NCBI GenBank assembly: GCA_022059125.1
Contig: JAEUWY010000006.1
Coordinates: 1,178,001 to 1,242,000, forward strand
DNA length: 64,000 nucleotides
DNA from: Corynespora cassiicola
Taxonomy: Eukaryota; Ascomycota; Dothideomycetes; Pleosporales; Corynesporascaceae
Reading direction: 5' to 3'
In this document: in pieces, positions 32,985-44,634 of the stretch
How the letters are laid out: every line of letters begins with the position of its first letter
Position numbering within the stretch: position 1 is the first letter of the stretch
Notes under the pieces: model-generated
Databases searched by the model: none
What the model saw: the letters and a program-made list of their open reading frames with translations, nothing else
Told to the model about the DNA's origin: nothing
Position numbers and translations under genes: made by a program

Positions 32985-35931
32985 CTACTTAGTTGCAGCC
33001 TCCCTCGTACTCGAAGTTTGGCCCATCGTCGGGGTCTCGTTTTCGCTCGCGACCGTATGAAGCTGGGGCCTAGGGCTCATGGGAGTCCTAGTGCGAGTCT
33101 GGCTTGGGGGCCTCGGAATGGAGCTCGCTCCTTCGCCATTATCCTGCGAATACATGATCGGAGACATGGGCCGGCTGCTCAGGGGGCTTGAATAACGCTT
33201 GATGTTATCGCCACTTCCGGCCACGCGTGTGTTCAAGGGCGGGAGATTCCTGTCACCGCCAGGGTTCTCAGGCGTAGGTCCCAACGAAAGGTTGCTGGCA
33301 GCCCGTCGTCGACCAGTCGGTGCATAATTCTCTTGGAAATCATGTGAGCTCCAGCTGGCCCGATGCACACGTGCACCATAGGGAAGGCTGGAGTATGACA
33401 TTTGAGACCGAATGCTGGGCGCTCTGCTGCGCTGGACCGAGGTTTCGCTCATGCCAATGTTCGGATTGGAAAAGGAGAGTTGTGATGCATAGCCGTCGCC
33501 ACCACGTATTTCGTCCTGGAATTCATCGTCTTCATCCTCGATCTTAGCCATACGTCTAATCGAATTGACGTTAAAGTAAGGTCCCTTGGGCCTTTCTGGT
33601 TCGGGTTCGGGTTCAGGCTCAGGTGGAGGGGGCGGGAGGTCCTGCTCTCTACGGTCCATGTGGTTGAAGTATTTCTCACGGATCGGGACCCATCGCTTCG
33701 GCTTGATCTCTTCTCGATTGCGCATCACAGACATGTAACTAGAGATCGCACCCAGGACGATGGCGATCATGACTATGATGGTTAGTACGCCTTGGATGAC
33801 GATGATGACGATGCCGATAACGGTGGCAGGGATACGCGGGAGGTTGAACCGAACTTCGAAAGCTGCTGACAATGCCGTCGTAGCAACCTTACTGAATCCA
33901 AGCATGTACACCACAATGATGTTCAAACGCTGACCCTCAAAGGGACGCAGAATGATGATGCCGATGAACGCGATGAACTCTACCGCAAGAAGGCCGAAGA
34001 CCTGGACCAAGGGTGCTCCAGATGCACCAGCTAGCCAGCACGCACGTAAGAACTCATAAACCAACCAGACAGCGAAGAACCACCATCGGGTACGGCGGAA
34101 GCGAGAAGCCAGCCAGCCAAACTTCTTTGTGTAGTCCTCGTCGTCGTGGATCGACTTTGCGTCTTCCGACGATGCACCAACCTTCCACCATGGCATGGAA
34201 CCAACGTAAATCCTGTCTTCGGAGCGTGGTGCCACACTGGCCCTTGAGAGCCCGTACCAAGGAATGACCTTGAGGACCTTCTTCTTTTCGACATTCAGTC
34301 GATCCGGCTCCGAGACGTATTTTCCGAACTTGACTCGATAGAAGCAGGCGTATCCGGCGAGTCCACCCAGGCCAAAAAGCATGATCAGGAAGACAATGCA
34401 GGCAACTGCGAGGGGCCCAGGCGAAGCCAGATAGGCAAACTGGAAAAGAGTGAGGAATATCATCATGAAGAACCCAATAAAAAGAGTCCGCAGAACAGCG
34501 AGTGCTGTGTATCCAAGGTAGTGTGTGCGGAAGAATTGGAGTCGATTGTTCTTCATCAGCTTGGTCTTGCTCAGGCCTTCCAAAGTAAACTTGAAGGCCA
34601 CTACTAGGAAGGCAACGGCTGCGATTAGGACGAGGAACCAGAGGAACCCAGTCATGAAGGCATTGGAAGCTGGGATGTTCTGGGGCGCGAGGGTTCCGGC
34701 GAACCCAGAATAATTTCCCGGCAGCGGGAGACCTGGCTTGACGGGCTGGCCATAGTAAGAGAAGCCGTCAGATGAGTCGACAAGCTCTCTTTTCGCAAGA
34801 GCCTCTTCCAAACGGCGGGCTACTCGGTTATACTTGCTTCGCTTGATGAGTCCAGGGACGTTGAGAGCCTTGGGGAAGACGTGGCGTTTGTAGATCTGGT
34901 GGATGTCGTACCCGCCACCCAAGCCTGGATTCTCGACGCCCGTGCCAGCAGCTCCCACAGCAGACGTATTACCTTTGTTAGATCCAATGAAGTTGTTGAT
35001 GGTATTTTGCATGTTTTCAGAGTATATCATACCGCCAGCCCATGCGTAATTGCTCCAGAAGGAGACCAGTACGCTGGGCCAGTTCAAGGAGAGGGCGCCG
35101 CTGAAAAAGATGTGATGCCAGACGGCAAAGACAACCATGACGGAGAGTGAATGTGCGTAATGCTTGCGAATTACTGGCACGCTATCGCCATAGATGGCTG
35201 TTGCGAACGAGGCTATGACAGCGATGAAAGTGAAGACGCCGAGAATGGAGCTGACGGCAGCGGGGTGGGAGAATGAATTGCCGTTGGTGACGACTGCGGA
35301 GAAGCATCCAATTTCGCTCTGCGTAGAGTTTGAGAAGATCCTCAGGATAGCTTCACCTTCAAAGTCAGGAATAGTCATGGCCAATTCGGGAATACCCGCA
35401 ACGTCGTTTTGGCTGATGGGAATAATTCCATTCGCCTCGATCGGAACACCAGCTTGCACGGGGCAAGCACTGGCATGGTTAGCGCATGAATGGCGGGCTT
35501 TGCATCTTCACATACCTGTAAATGTTCGCATTGCACGGGTTGAAGGTCAAGTCGAACCGGCTTTCTCCGTAGGCATAGACGCCAATGTACACTGCGGCAT
35601 GTCAGCACAGACTCTTTCTATATCGACGGGCAATCTACATACTCATAATGGCTTCGTTCTTCAGAGCCGTCTCTCCACCGAGGTGGAATAGGACAGTCAT
35701 GTTGTCCCTGTAGTAGGCAGCATCGAAGCGAGTGACATTGAGCAGACTGTTGCCCATGCAATCGCCAAAATTGCCCGTGTACAGCGACGGCTTGCGGTTG
35801 TCCCTGACCAGCATCTGCTCTCCGTCAACGGTGGCGGTAACATAGCCATCCCTGGCGAAAGCAGAGCCGAGGAGAGAGACAATCACAAGCAGGAGGGCAA
35901 GCACCGAGGACGGCAATACCGAGGGAGCCAT
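32985..35931 (-). CDS. Flc/TRP-like membrane protein with ML-like lumenal domain (flavin carrier family)
   Basis: Three exons (35931-35643, 35591-35516, 35469-32985) give 949 aa. A clear signal peptide opens the protein (MAPSVLPSSVLALLLVIVSLLGSAFA). The Cys-containing ML-like lumenal domain (to about residue 165) includes FGDCMGNSLLN, YIGVYAYGESRFDL, FNPCNAN and ACPVQAGVPIEANG. About nine or ten transmembrane helices of the TRP-like domain follow. The cytosolic tail has a Pro/Glu repeat (PPPPPEPEPEPEPE, about residues 740-753) and Ser/Arg-rich sequence. The family includes yeast Flc1-3 and fission-yeast Pkd2, endomembrane or plasma-membrane proteins linked to FAD transport, Ca2+ homeostasis and wall integrity. 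The introns (51 and 46 nt) interrupt the ML domain. The ATG at 35931 fits the signal peptide. Confidence 0.93.
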
Positions 35932-38367
35932 GATTGCAAGTAGCACGGCCCCGAGACAGGGAGACGGGGTGATGGCGAGGTTATGTGCAAAGGGCCGGGC
36001 AGAAAATCGTCTGGTTGCAGTCGCAATGGGTAAGACAGTCGGCGGGCAATGTCCGAATCGGGACGCCAAGCCAGCGACGGTGCTCTACGGGCAGGCGCAG
36101 ATGGGAGAGACTTCAGTGGGAAACCCGAGATGCGCAGCGGGGTATTTGAAGCGAGAGAAGGGCGGACCTCGCCGGGCACTGAGCAGGGAGCGCTAGAGTG
36201 GTCGAGTGGGACAATGGGCGGTGATCCGTGGGGATATGGATGCGGTTCGCGCAAGATATCAGGGTCCAGACGACGCGGGTGCCACGCTCTAGCGACGTGC
36301 GGCGAGTGAATTGGACATGGTTTGGGGCAGAGGCGGGCGGCGAGGGCTGCGGCGACAAAGCAAGCGCAGAGGAGGGCCAGGTGGCTGGGAGCGGGAGGAG
36401 GGAGAAGAAAGATAAGTAGCGGCCGGCGTGGGTGGTTTATGGGCGGCAGCTCTCTCGCAATGGAGAAGCGGCGGCCAGGTTGCAGGGTTGCAGGGGTGCC
36501 TGCCCTCCTTCCCTTCTGCCTCCCGCGCTAACGGCCGGCGAGTGCTGGCGAGTGCTGGCGAGCGCTGGCGAGCGCTGGCACGGCTAAACGCACTCGGTCC
36601 TCTCGCTCTCCTTGGACACGACCTGCGCCAGGCCCCTGATGGAAGAAACACGCTGCTGCGGCGCCAGCGGTTCACCCTGCCGCCCGCCCTCCGCCCATGC
36701 GCAGAATCGCCAACAAAGACGTCTCTTCAGCCTCTCTGTTCGACCTCCGCCGCCGTGGGCACGACATGCTGCATGCAGCCTGCCGAAGCCGCTCTGCAAG
36801 CCTACCCAGCCTACCCTTACTGGTGCTAGGCCCTGCAGCAGTCGTCATGGGCGCTGCCCTCGCCATCAAGCATGATCTGACGGATCGCTCGCCAGGATGC
36901 CATCGCGGCGAGCGGCCGCCTTCTTGACCGCCGTTCGCAACTTCTGGTTGCTTTTGGTCCTCTGCGTGCCTCTTGGTGCGTCGCGCCCAACCACCCTACC
37001 TTCGACAGCCACCCGCAAGAAGCACCGAGACCCTGGCCGGCCCGCCTAGTCGTTGCCTGTGCGATTCCAAGCCCAGCCGTCTCTCTCGTCCGCGCTCTGA
37101 TTCCAGGTTGCTGCCCAGGATGGAGTAACAGAAACCTCCTCTAAAACATTTGCGTTTGGTCCACTAGCCTCCTCGACCCTCTCCTGCTCCGGACAGGGCT
37201 AGCCTGTGCCTCAAACCTGTCTTTTGTCCAACCCGCCAAGCGGCACACACCACATTCCATCATGACATTGGCTCGGGCATCGCCAGCTCCAGAGAGATCA
37301 GACTCTTTGGCTGCTATTCAAGGCACCACTCAGGTCCGCTTCGCCGCTTTTGGGAATCATGCCATGCTGGAGGATCGCACCCCACGTCCTCCCGCATTCC
37401 GACATATCCATTTCATCCCTCGCGGCAGCGCTAAGCATTCCCCACACCTACAATTGGCTGCCGGATCGACAAAAGGTACCGTCCTTGCCGTCAAGGGGTA
37501 TTATGGAGCTGCATCGAGCGTACCTGAAGGGTCCATTTGGCCATCTCTCCCCTTGCTCCCAGCGCCGGCCTTGTGTTGAGACATTGCAAAATTTTCGGAG
37601 CCCACACGAGCGGTGAGCCGTGACTTTGACATTTTAGACTGCAGTAGGCGCTTCCACGTGGCATGCATGGAAAGAAGTCATGGAGCGCCATGGATGGGTG
37701 CGGCAAATGGGGTCGGCGCCTCTGCCGTCACCTGGGCGTGTGGACGGAGGTGAGCGGCTGCCGGCGCGCCTTCCGTTGGCTCTCGCCCATCGTCCCAAGC
37801 TGCGGGGACGAATAAGCGCCCGCTGTGTGGGCACACATGTCCATTACACATCCGACAGTGCGATCCGTAAGGACCTCCAGCCTCTGTGCCCTGCTCACCA
37901 ATGCGTATCAGCTCGTTGACTGAGACCCGGATTCCATGTTGAAAGCTTGCCTCAGGGGTCCATTGGTTGGCTTGGGCACATGAAGACGAGACTGTGCACT
38001 GTGACTTACAAACCCGAGAACATACCTGATGTCGTGCACAGCAAAGGACTAAATCGCGATCCGTGATGCTCAATGGTACTGCCACTAGCTCGTGTACCCC
38101 TCAGATGCAAGACTTGGCGGCTAGAAGACTTCACTACAAGACACGAGAAGATTGCATCATCCGTCTTCGATTCAAATCTCGATTCAAATCGGAACCGTTG
38201 TCGTGCGGTTCCATGGGTCGTTTTGACAGGGGTATTGGTAGGTATTCGTACATTCGTCGCGACGCTGAGGAGCTAATACCTCTATCCCATATGTGTAAGA
38301 CCAAGTTTTTTTTGACCCCGCAACACCTAGCCATTCTGGTGGCTCATGTAGGGCTTAGCTGCCTCAG
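35932..38367. other. Upstream region of the Flc/TRP gene and 3' flank of argininosuccinate lyase
   Basis: 2.4 kb without a credible gene. It holds a decamer minisatellite (36537-36579), GC-rich sequence to about 37000, then unremarkable DNA. Frames such as 36428-36829 and 37678-38085 are low-complexity or motif-free. Confidence 0.5.
36537..36579. repeat. Decamer minisatellite GGCGAG(T/C)GCT x4
   Basis: Four tandem decamers, two with T and two with C at the seventh base, ending GGC. It lies about 600 bases upstream of the Flc/TRP start codon. Confidence 0.9.
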
Positions 38368-39898
38368 TTAGATTCCCTCAAGCTGCTTCTTCAAGATCTC
38401 AACCTGCTCCAGGACTGCGCTCCTGCTGGTTCCTCCGGTAGCGCTCTTCAACTCTACTGCACGCTCGTAATCAAGGCACTCGACAACGTCATCGCCGAGC
38501 CTGGAGTCAATACCCTTCAATTGCTCCAGGCTCAGCTTGTCCATGGGCACGCCCTCATTTTCTGCAAGAGCGACTACGCGACCAGAGATGTGGTGGCCCT
38601 CACGGAATGGCACGCCCTTGCGGACCAAGTAGTCGGCGAATTCCGTGGCGAGCATCTCAGGAGCCAAAGCCTCCCGCATCTTCTCAGCGTTGACCTTCAA
38701 CGTGGAGAGAACGCCAGTGGCGATCTGGATAGAGTCGCCGACAGTCTTGATGTGGTCAATCATAGGCTCGACGGACTCCTGCAGATCCTTGTTGTAGGTG
38801 GTTGGCAGGCCCTTGATGGTGCAGTAGAGGCCAGCCATGTGGCCGAATGCACGGCCAGACTTTCCTCGAATCAACTCCAGAGAGTCCGCGTTCTTCTTCT
38901 GGGGCATGAGAGAGGATCCTGTCGAGTAAGCGTCGGCCAACCTGACGAAGCCAAACTCCAAGCTGGAATAAATGATGAGATCCTCCGCCCAGCGGGAAAT
39001 CTTGAGCATGAAGCTGGAGCCCCACTGAAGCGTCTCGAAAACGAAGTCGCGGTCGCCGACGGCATTCAGTGAGTTGTAAAGAAGACCCTCGAAGCCCAGC
39101 TCCTTGGCCATGGCTTCACGGTCAATGTTGAAGGGGTTACCTGCCAGCGCACCGCAGCCAAGAGGCGAGCGATTGACGCGCTTGATAACTTCACGAAGGC
39201 GTTCGAGCTCTGCCGAAAATGCGGTGGCATGGGACAGGATCCAGTGCGACCAGCGAACGGGCTGAGCCTTTTGGAGATGTGTGTAGCCAGGCATCTGAGC
39301 AACGAGATTAGTTCTGCCATCGAATAGGCGTGCTGTGGAGGATGCTTACCAGCACGTCAATCTCGGCCTCTGCCCTCTGAACAGAGGTCTTGATGAGCTG
39401 CACCAAGAAGCCCTCAAGCTTCCTCAGCTCTTCCCTCAACCACAGACGCATGTCGGTAGCCACCTGCTCATTTCGGCTACGTCCCGTGTGTAGCTTGCCG
39501 CCAATGTCCTTTCCGATGATCTCGCTCAGCCTCCTCTCGTTGGCTGTGTGAATGTCCTCATCGTTCGGCTTGACAACGAACGTGTTCGAAGCCCACTCTT
39601 CCTTGATCTGCTCGAACCCCTCCTCGATCGCAGCGAACTCGTCTTGGGTGAGGATGCCGTTGTTGAAGTTGGCTCGAGCGAACGCGATGGATCCAGCAAT
39701 GTCCTGGGCATAAAAGAGGCGATCGAACGGGAGCGATGCATTGTACTGCTCCATGATGGGGTCAAGGCCCTCTGCATCGCTGTCAGCGGGGTGCTCTGCG
39801 GAGTGGTGGCATCAGGCCAATTGGGCCATTGAGACGTGCATACCCGTAAACCGACCTCCCCAGAGCATATTCTCTGCGACTTGCTTGGTAGACGACAT
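38368..39898 (-). CDS. ARG4: Argininosuccinate lyase
   Basis: Three exons (39898-39844, 39771-39350, 39294-38368) give 467 aa, the normal family length. It cleaves argininosuccinate to arginine and fumarate, the last step of arginine synthesis. Visible family sequence includes [13 protein letters not shown] across the first splice, [44 protein letters not shown], the superfamily signature [20 protein letters not shown] (about residue 283 on) and VLSTLKVN. Splicing the first intron at GATGCAG (39772-39843) restores TEGLDP, and earlier AGs give worse joins. The second intron ends immediately before MPGYTH. It is divergent from the kinase gene at 40468. I saw no clear TGACTCA (Cpc1/Gcn4) box in the 569-base gap. 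Confidence 0.97.
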
Positions 39899-40467
39899 GA
39901 TGAATACTGTGACAAAGTGCGGGTCTGAGTGAGGGATATCGATAGGTTCACAGCAATGACTGTTCGTACGCGGCTCAGAAAATCGAAATCGGAGACAGGG
40001 ATTGCGCCGATCTTCTGTGGCTTTTGTGGCGTATCCTGCTGAAAATAGACTAGTGTCTCTCCAATGTGGCCGTGCTCGAATACTCCCAGTTCGCAACACC
40101 ACTTCAATGCTTCAAGGTTGCTCACAATGTACCTACACGTGGACTCAATCGCTAAATCAACAAAGAAGCATATTTTTCCATACTCTTTGTCGAAACTACC
40201 TGAAATGCCGTGCCCGTCATTTGCCCGCTTTAGGTCCGGATACACAATCCTTTGAATGGCTACAATATCTTTGAGCCTGCATAGAATGCCATGATCATAT
40301 TTCACATTAGTATCATGTATAAATCTATGCATTATTCCCGTATGTTCTGAAATACGTGTGTCTGTGCTTGGAAGGTAGTATCATAATCTCCACAACCAGA
40401 GGAACATCCTGTTTACCCATCTTATTCGCGCCAAAAATTCTAGCTCGAGCTCGAGTATCCGAAGACC
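39899..40467. promoter_or_regulatory. Divergent promoter between ASL and a protein kinase
   Basis: A shared upstream region of 569 bases. A minus-strand frame beginning with ATG at 40332 runs through it and into the ASL gene in another frame; it shows no domain and is probably chance. No TATA or Gcn4-type site was obvious. Confidence 0.45.
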
Positions 40468-41910
40468 ATGAATCCCAATAGGAAAGTCGATGCTACGACG
40501 GTAAGATTCGACTATACAGAGGAGAGAAAACTGGGGAATGGATCTGAGGGCGATGTATACCTGTATCGGTGCAGGCGCAATGCCGATGCCAATCTGAAAA
40601 TCGCCGTCAAGATGTCGTCCGACCATTCTGACTTTCAGAGCAAGCAGTTAATCAAGGAGATAAAAAACTTGAAAAAGATAGGGAAGCATCCACATGTCGT
40701 CAACCTTTTAGGGTATTCTGAGAGATTTATTTCAAACAGCCCTGCTCTCTTTTATGAGTATGCGCAATTGGGGGACCTGGTGCGCTATCGCAAAGGACAT
40801 GTAAATGTGTATGGAAGGGTTCTAGAAGAGACCATGTGGAAGCTGATGATTGACGTGACAAAGGCCCTCGATCACTTGCACAATGGCATCGAGAATGTAT
40901 CCTACGTCCACAATGATCTCAAGCCTGCAAACATACTTGTCTTTAGGCCTCCCAACAGCGACCCAGAGGAACTACCCACCATGCCCACATTCAAGCTGGG
41001 AGATTTCGCGCGTATGATTCCCAGCGGCCCGGGTCAGCCCACAGCACGCTTCTTTGGCACGCCAGAATATGGGCCACCTTATGACGAAAAACAAGTCCCT
41101 GTCACGCCGGCAGCCGATATATTCAGTCTTGGTGCAACCCTCCAGACAATGTGGTTAGGAATCGTACCAACTCAGACCCCTGCTACGTTCATCGCCGAGT
41201 ACAAGGAAAAGTATCCGTTGAGGCGGCCTCCCACTGAACGAGAACTAATCAGTGGTGAGAAATGGAGAGACGTGGTCCCGGTTGTGGCTCGGCCACTCAA
41301 CGCATCCCGAGACGACCAGATTGAAAAACACGACGTCTGTTATGGTCGTGCCGTCGACCCACTTCCCGATTCTATCAACGACTGGTATATGAAGTTCTTC
41401 GAGCCCAAGGATTCACGTATTTCAGCTAGAGATCTGATGGAGTGGACCATTGGCCTTGCCGAAGGGGAAATGAACATTGCATTTAAGAAACGCATATACG
41501 AAGAGGCCAAGCAGTACAAAGCAGACCTGCTGCAAGCAAAAGCGAACGGAATTCCATTCGAACAAGTTAGCTCGAAGCCCAAGACTCCTGTTGATATGAA
41601 CCGCCCGTTCTCATTTGAAAAGGGATCGGATGTTGCCGGCGAGGTGTTAAAAGCAATAGATCAGCACGAAAAAGAAATGAAAGAGAGAGCAGACCGATTG
41701 GCCGAGCGTGATAGGATACTTGGGGAAAAACCAGAACAGCTCAGGCTGCTATTGCAGCATGTGAGATGGACCAGTCGCAGTTCCGACGACACCGACTACT
41801 CTGCAGGCGAGCCTTTGGCGGAAAAATGTGATAAGGGAGCCTGGATGCGTAAAGCAGATAGACCGTACCAAGAGGATATTCAGAAGAGGAAGGAGGCCTT
41901 CAGAGTATGA
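40468..41910 (+). CDS. Serine/threonine protein kinase-like protein with HND and DFA motifs
   Basis: Single exon, 480 aa. The kinase fold spans about residues 16-340: glycine loop LGNGSEGDV (22-30), IAVK with Lys48, Glu64 in helix C, HNDLKPAN (148-155, catalytic Asp150, metal-binding Asn155), GDFAR (Asp179 kept but the DFG glycine is Ala181), GTPEYGPP in place of APE, and DIFSLG (217-222). The C-terminal ~110 residues are charged and probably coiled (HEKEMKERADRLAERDRI). All chemistry-essential residues are present, so it may be active despite the HRD to HND and DFG to DFA changes. I cannot assign an orthologue; it resembles lineage-specific fungal kinases. It is intronless, unlike most neighbours. 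Confidence 0.85.
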   Translation: MNPNRKVDATTVRFDYTEERKLGNGSEGDVYLYRCRRNADANLKIAVKMSSDHSDFQSKQLIKEIKNLKKIGKHPHVVNLLGYSERFISNSPALFYEYAQLGDLVRYRKGHVNVYGRVLEETMWKLMIDVTKALDHLHNGIENVSYVHNDLKPANILVFRPPNSDPEELPTMPTFKLGDFARMIPSGPGQPTARFFGTPEYGPPYDEKQVPVTPAADIFSLGATLQTMWLGIVPTQTPATFIAEYKEKYPLRRPPTERELISGEKWRDVVPVVARPLNASRDDQIEKHDVCYGRAVDPLPDSINDWYMKFFEPKDSRISARDLMEWTIGLAEGEMNIAFKKRIYEEAKQYKADLLQAKANGIPFEQVSSKPKTPVDMNRPFSFEKGSDVAGEVLKAIDQHEKEMKERADRLAERDRILGEKPEQLRLLLQHVRWTSRSSDDTDYSAGEPLAEKCDKGAWMRKADRPYQEDIQKRKEAFRV

Positions 41911-42126
41911 GAGATTAAGTCATCATTTCATCTGAAGGTTCCTGCTGTTGACTAACCCACAACATCATTGGGTTTATTATCTTGTAGAATGATTTGAAGC
42001 ACCCGTCGTATAATGATTATGACATTCTATCTCCGAATATCCCCGCGCACCCAGAGTCCGGTGCTTGTTCATCCTTCTCCTTTACTCGATCGTCACCAAT
42101 ATGTCTGCCTAGTTGACTTGTAAGCA
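41911..42126. other. Short intergenic region downstream of the kinase-like gene
   Basis: Nothing of note was seen. Confidence 0.4.
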
Positions 42127-42546
42127 ATGAAATCGCCGTCGGCGTTTAATTCACCCCATTTCTTCCGTCCTCCAGCCACGTCCTCCAGCTTTCAGCCTCC
42201 AATCCGACATCCCCGAACGTCGGATCGGCTTTCTCCATATCCCCGACTCCACCCCGCCCCTGGTCCGCCTCCACCGCATATCAGCAACCGCCGGTCGCCG
42301 CAGGCAACCATGAACGAACTGACGCGTCGTAACCAGCTAGAGTGCGCCCAAGGCCCCAAAACCAAGTCCAAACACCCAAGGAAAATGGACTCGGAAATCG
42401 CGGGTCCAGCGAAAATAGCGGCAGCGGCTCGCACGGACCCCGAAGCGTGTCGGACATTGTGCGAAATGCCCTCCAGGGCTAGAAGCGCCGATAGCACCGA
42501 GGCGGACAAAGCTTATGCCCTGTACAAGCCGCTGAAACGGGCATGA
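42127..42546 (+). CDS. Hypothetical small protein (low confidence)
   Basis: An ATG-initiated frame of 139 aa. The N-terminal half is Pro/Ser/His-rich and probably disordered (FRPPATSSSFQPP, PAPGPPPPH). The C-terminal half is more ordinary (DSEIAGPAKIAAAARTDPEACRT, TEADKAYALYKPLKRA). No domain, signal peptide or membrane helix is seen. It lies in an otherwise empty gap of about 1 kb before the small gene at 42890, and could be a real short gene, part of that gene's leader, or chance. Confidence 0.3.
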   Translation: MKSPSAFNSPHFFRPPATSSSFQPPIRHPRTSDRLSPYPRLHPAPGPPPPHISNRRSPQATMNELTRRNQLECAQGPKTKSKHPRKMDSEIAGPAKIAAAARTDPEACRTLCEMPSRARSADSTEADKAYALYKPLKRA

Positions 42547-42889
42547 GGCGTGCTCTTGTTGGTGGCGTGTGCGTGAGGGGTCGTGGCTGTCGACTGGTAT
42601 ATATGCTGCAAAGAAGTCGTTCCAAGTGGGTTCCGCTACGTAACATGTGGGATGATTTGCATGCTCATGTGCATTTGCTGAAGTGTTCCTGCATGCGCAA
42701 AAGTCGACTCGTCGTGTGAGCTCGAGCTGATCTGAGCTTGTTTACTGGAGACCTGCTTCATTCGAACGAAAACTGCGCCTTTTAAAGAGAGGGGCCTCCC
42801 GCCTCATTGTATTGCTTTGGAGAGTGCGACCACAGTTGATCGTCTTACCTCGAAGCGTTGCGAAACAGTCCGCGCGAACCGCCGCCATC
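42547..42889. promoter_or_regulatory. Leader/promoter of the small gene at 42890
   Basis: Unremarkable intergenic DNA. The last ~80 bases before the ATG look like a spliced or unspliced leader (CTTACCTCGAAGCG..., GCCGCCATCATG). Confidence 0.4.
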
Positions 42890-43204
42890 ATGTCGACAAC
42901 TTATATGACCATCCACGACTTGCTGCGCATTACTTATACGTACGAAGCACAAGCCGCGGAGGCGGGAGCTGATGCGAGAGCGCATCTGCGAAGTCGGTCC
43001 AACTCCCATGCGTCGATATGCTCGGTAAGTTTGCTACACCTCCTGGCCTCCGGTTCGGACATGGCGACTAACTCGTTGCAGTCGCCGGAGGTTTGCTCCC
43101 ATTTGACATCCTCGGCACTCTCGTCCGAATTCGCTGCGCTGGAAACCGATTTCACGCAGCAATTTGCGAACAAAAAGAGAGATAGCTGCGTATCAATGGC
43201 CTGA
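42890..43204 (+). CDS. Small hypothetical protein, one intron
   Basis: Exons 42890-43024 and 43082-43204 surround a 57-nt intron with a GTAAGT donor, a GCGACTAAC branch region and a TTGCAG acceptor, giving 85 aa. The protein starts MSTTYMTIHDLLRITYTYEAQ and then carries a basic RSRSNSHASICS patch. After the splice it reads SPEVCSHLTSSALSSEFAALE and ends KKRDSCVSMA. No domain is recognised. The N-terminal ~30 residues look helical, the middle Ser-rich and possibly phosphorylated. The intron has no stop and is a multiple of three, so a retained form (104 aa) is also possible. The strong splice signals and Kozak-like context argue for a real gene; its function is unknown. Confidence 0.6.
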   Translation: MSTTYMTIHDLLRITYTYEAQAAEAGADARAHLRSRSNSHASICSVSLLHLLASGSDMATNSLQSPEVCSHLTSSALSSEFAALETDFTQQFANKKRDSCVSMA

Positions 43205-44004
43205 GTTTATCTGCTTATATTCTGGATCGACCATTATTCTACGGACATGCTCAAGTATTCTCCACTCTCGGCTTACCTAGGCAAGGCTTGTGGCAAACCA
43301 ATTCGCGGCGTCGAAGAAAAAGAAGAGGATGAGGAAGGAAGATATGCGTCCACTGTATGCGAACCCATCTATTGGGGGTATCATGCACATACAACACGTC
43401 TGGCTGGTGAAGGACGAGCCACCTGGATGACACAGAAAGGATGTGGGACGGAGGTCGAGTGGTTTGCGGATTGCAACCCTTGTATTAGTGATGACGTATA
43501 CCCCGATTCGTTTGCTGCGACTTTTTTTCGTTCATGGCTGAATAAACATCCACAAAGTAGACATGTTCAGGGTTCTTATCTATTTAGTAGGACTCGTCTG
43601 ATTCTTATCCCAAGGAAATTCATGGCCACTTGCGTATACTCGGCCTCGTTGACATGTGATACATAATCTGCGTTGCATTTAGAATGAGCAGCAAGAACTG
43701 GCGCTTAGATTGCCATACTTCTGGAATGGAAACCAGAGAATCAGAATAGTGTTGATTTGAGGCTGGTTGTCCATCTGCATGATGACATTCGGTCGCTGCA
43801 GATAGCTCCGACCCACTACTACAGCAACTCCCAGTTGATATATCCCTTAACTTCCAACGTACTGCAAAACGCCTTCCAATACCTTCCCCTAAGAGGGATG
43901 CAAGTCTATCGGGTCCATAACTTCCGTATCATCATAATCATCTCCGGGATATTCGGCTGTCTGCGGCAGGGACAGGGCCCTGCCAACTTTCGTATGGTAG
44001 ACCT
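43205..44004. other. Convergent intergenic region
   Basis: It holds the 3' ends of the small gene and Ubc13. A 139-codon plus-strand frame (43247-43666) is present but lacks domain features and lies where 3' untranslated sequence is expected. Confidence 0.45.

Positions 44005-44634
<630 letters not shown>

Noticed and set aside
39526..40332. 268-codon minus-strand frame from ATG 40332 running into the ASL gene in another frame
   Set aside because: Its C-terminal half is a shadow of the ASL coding sequence and the N-terminal half has no family features. ASL has a clear ATG and splice structure in its own frame.
40468..41910. Reading the kinase-like gene as a dead pseudokinase
   Set aside because: Although HRD and DFG are altered, the Lys, Glu, catalytic Asp, Asn and metal-binding Asp are all present, so loss of activity cannot be claimed.
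43247..43666. 139-codon ATG frame downstream of the small gene at 42890
   Set aside because: No domain, unusual composition and position in probable 3' untranslated sequence. Not enough to call a gene.
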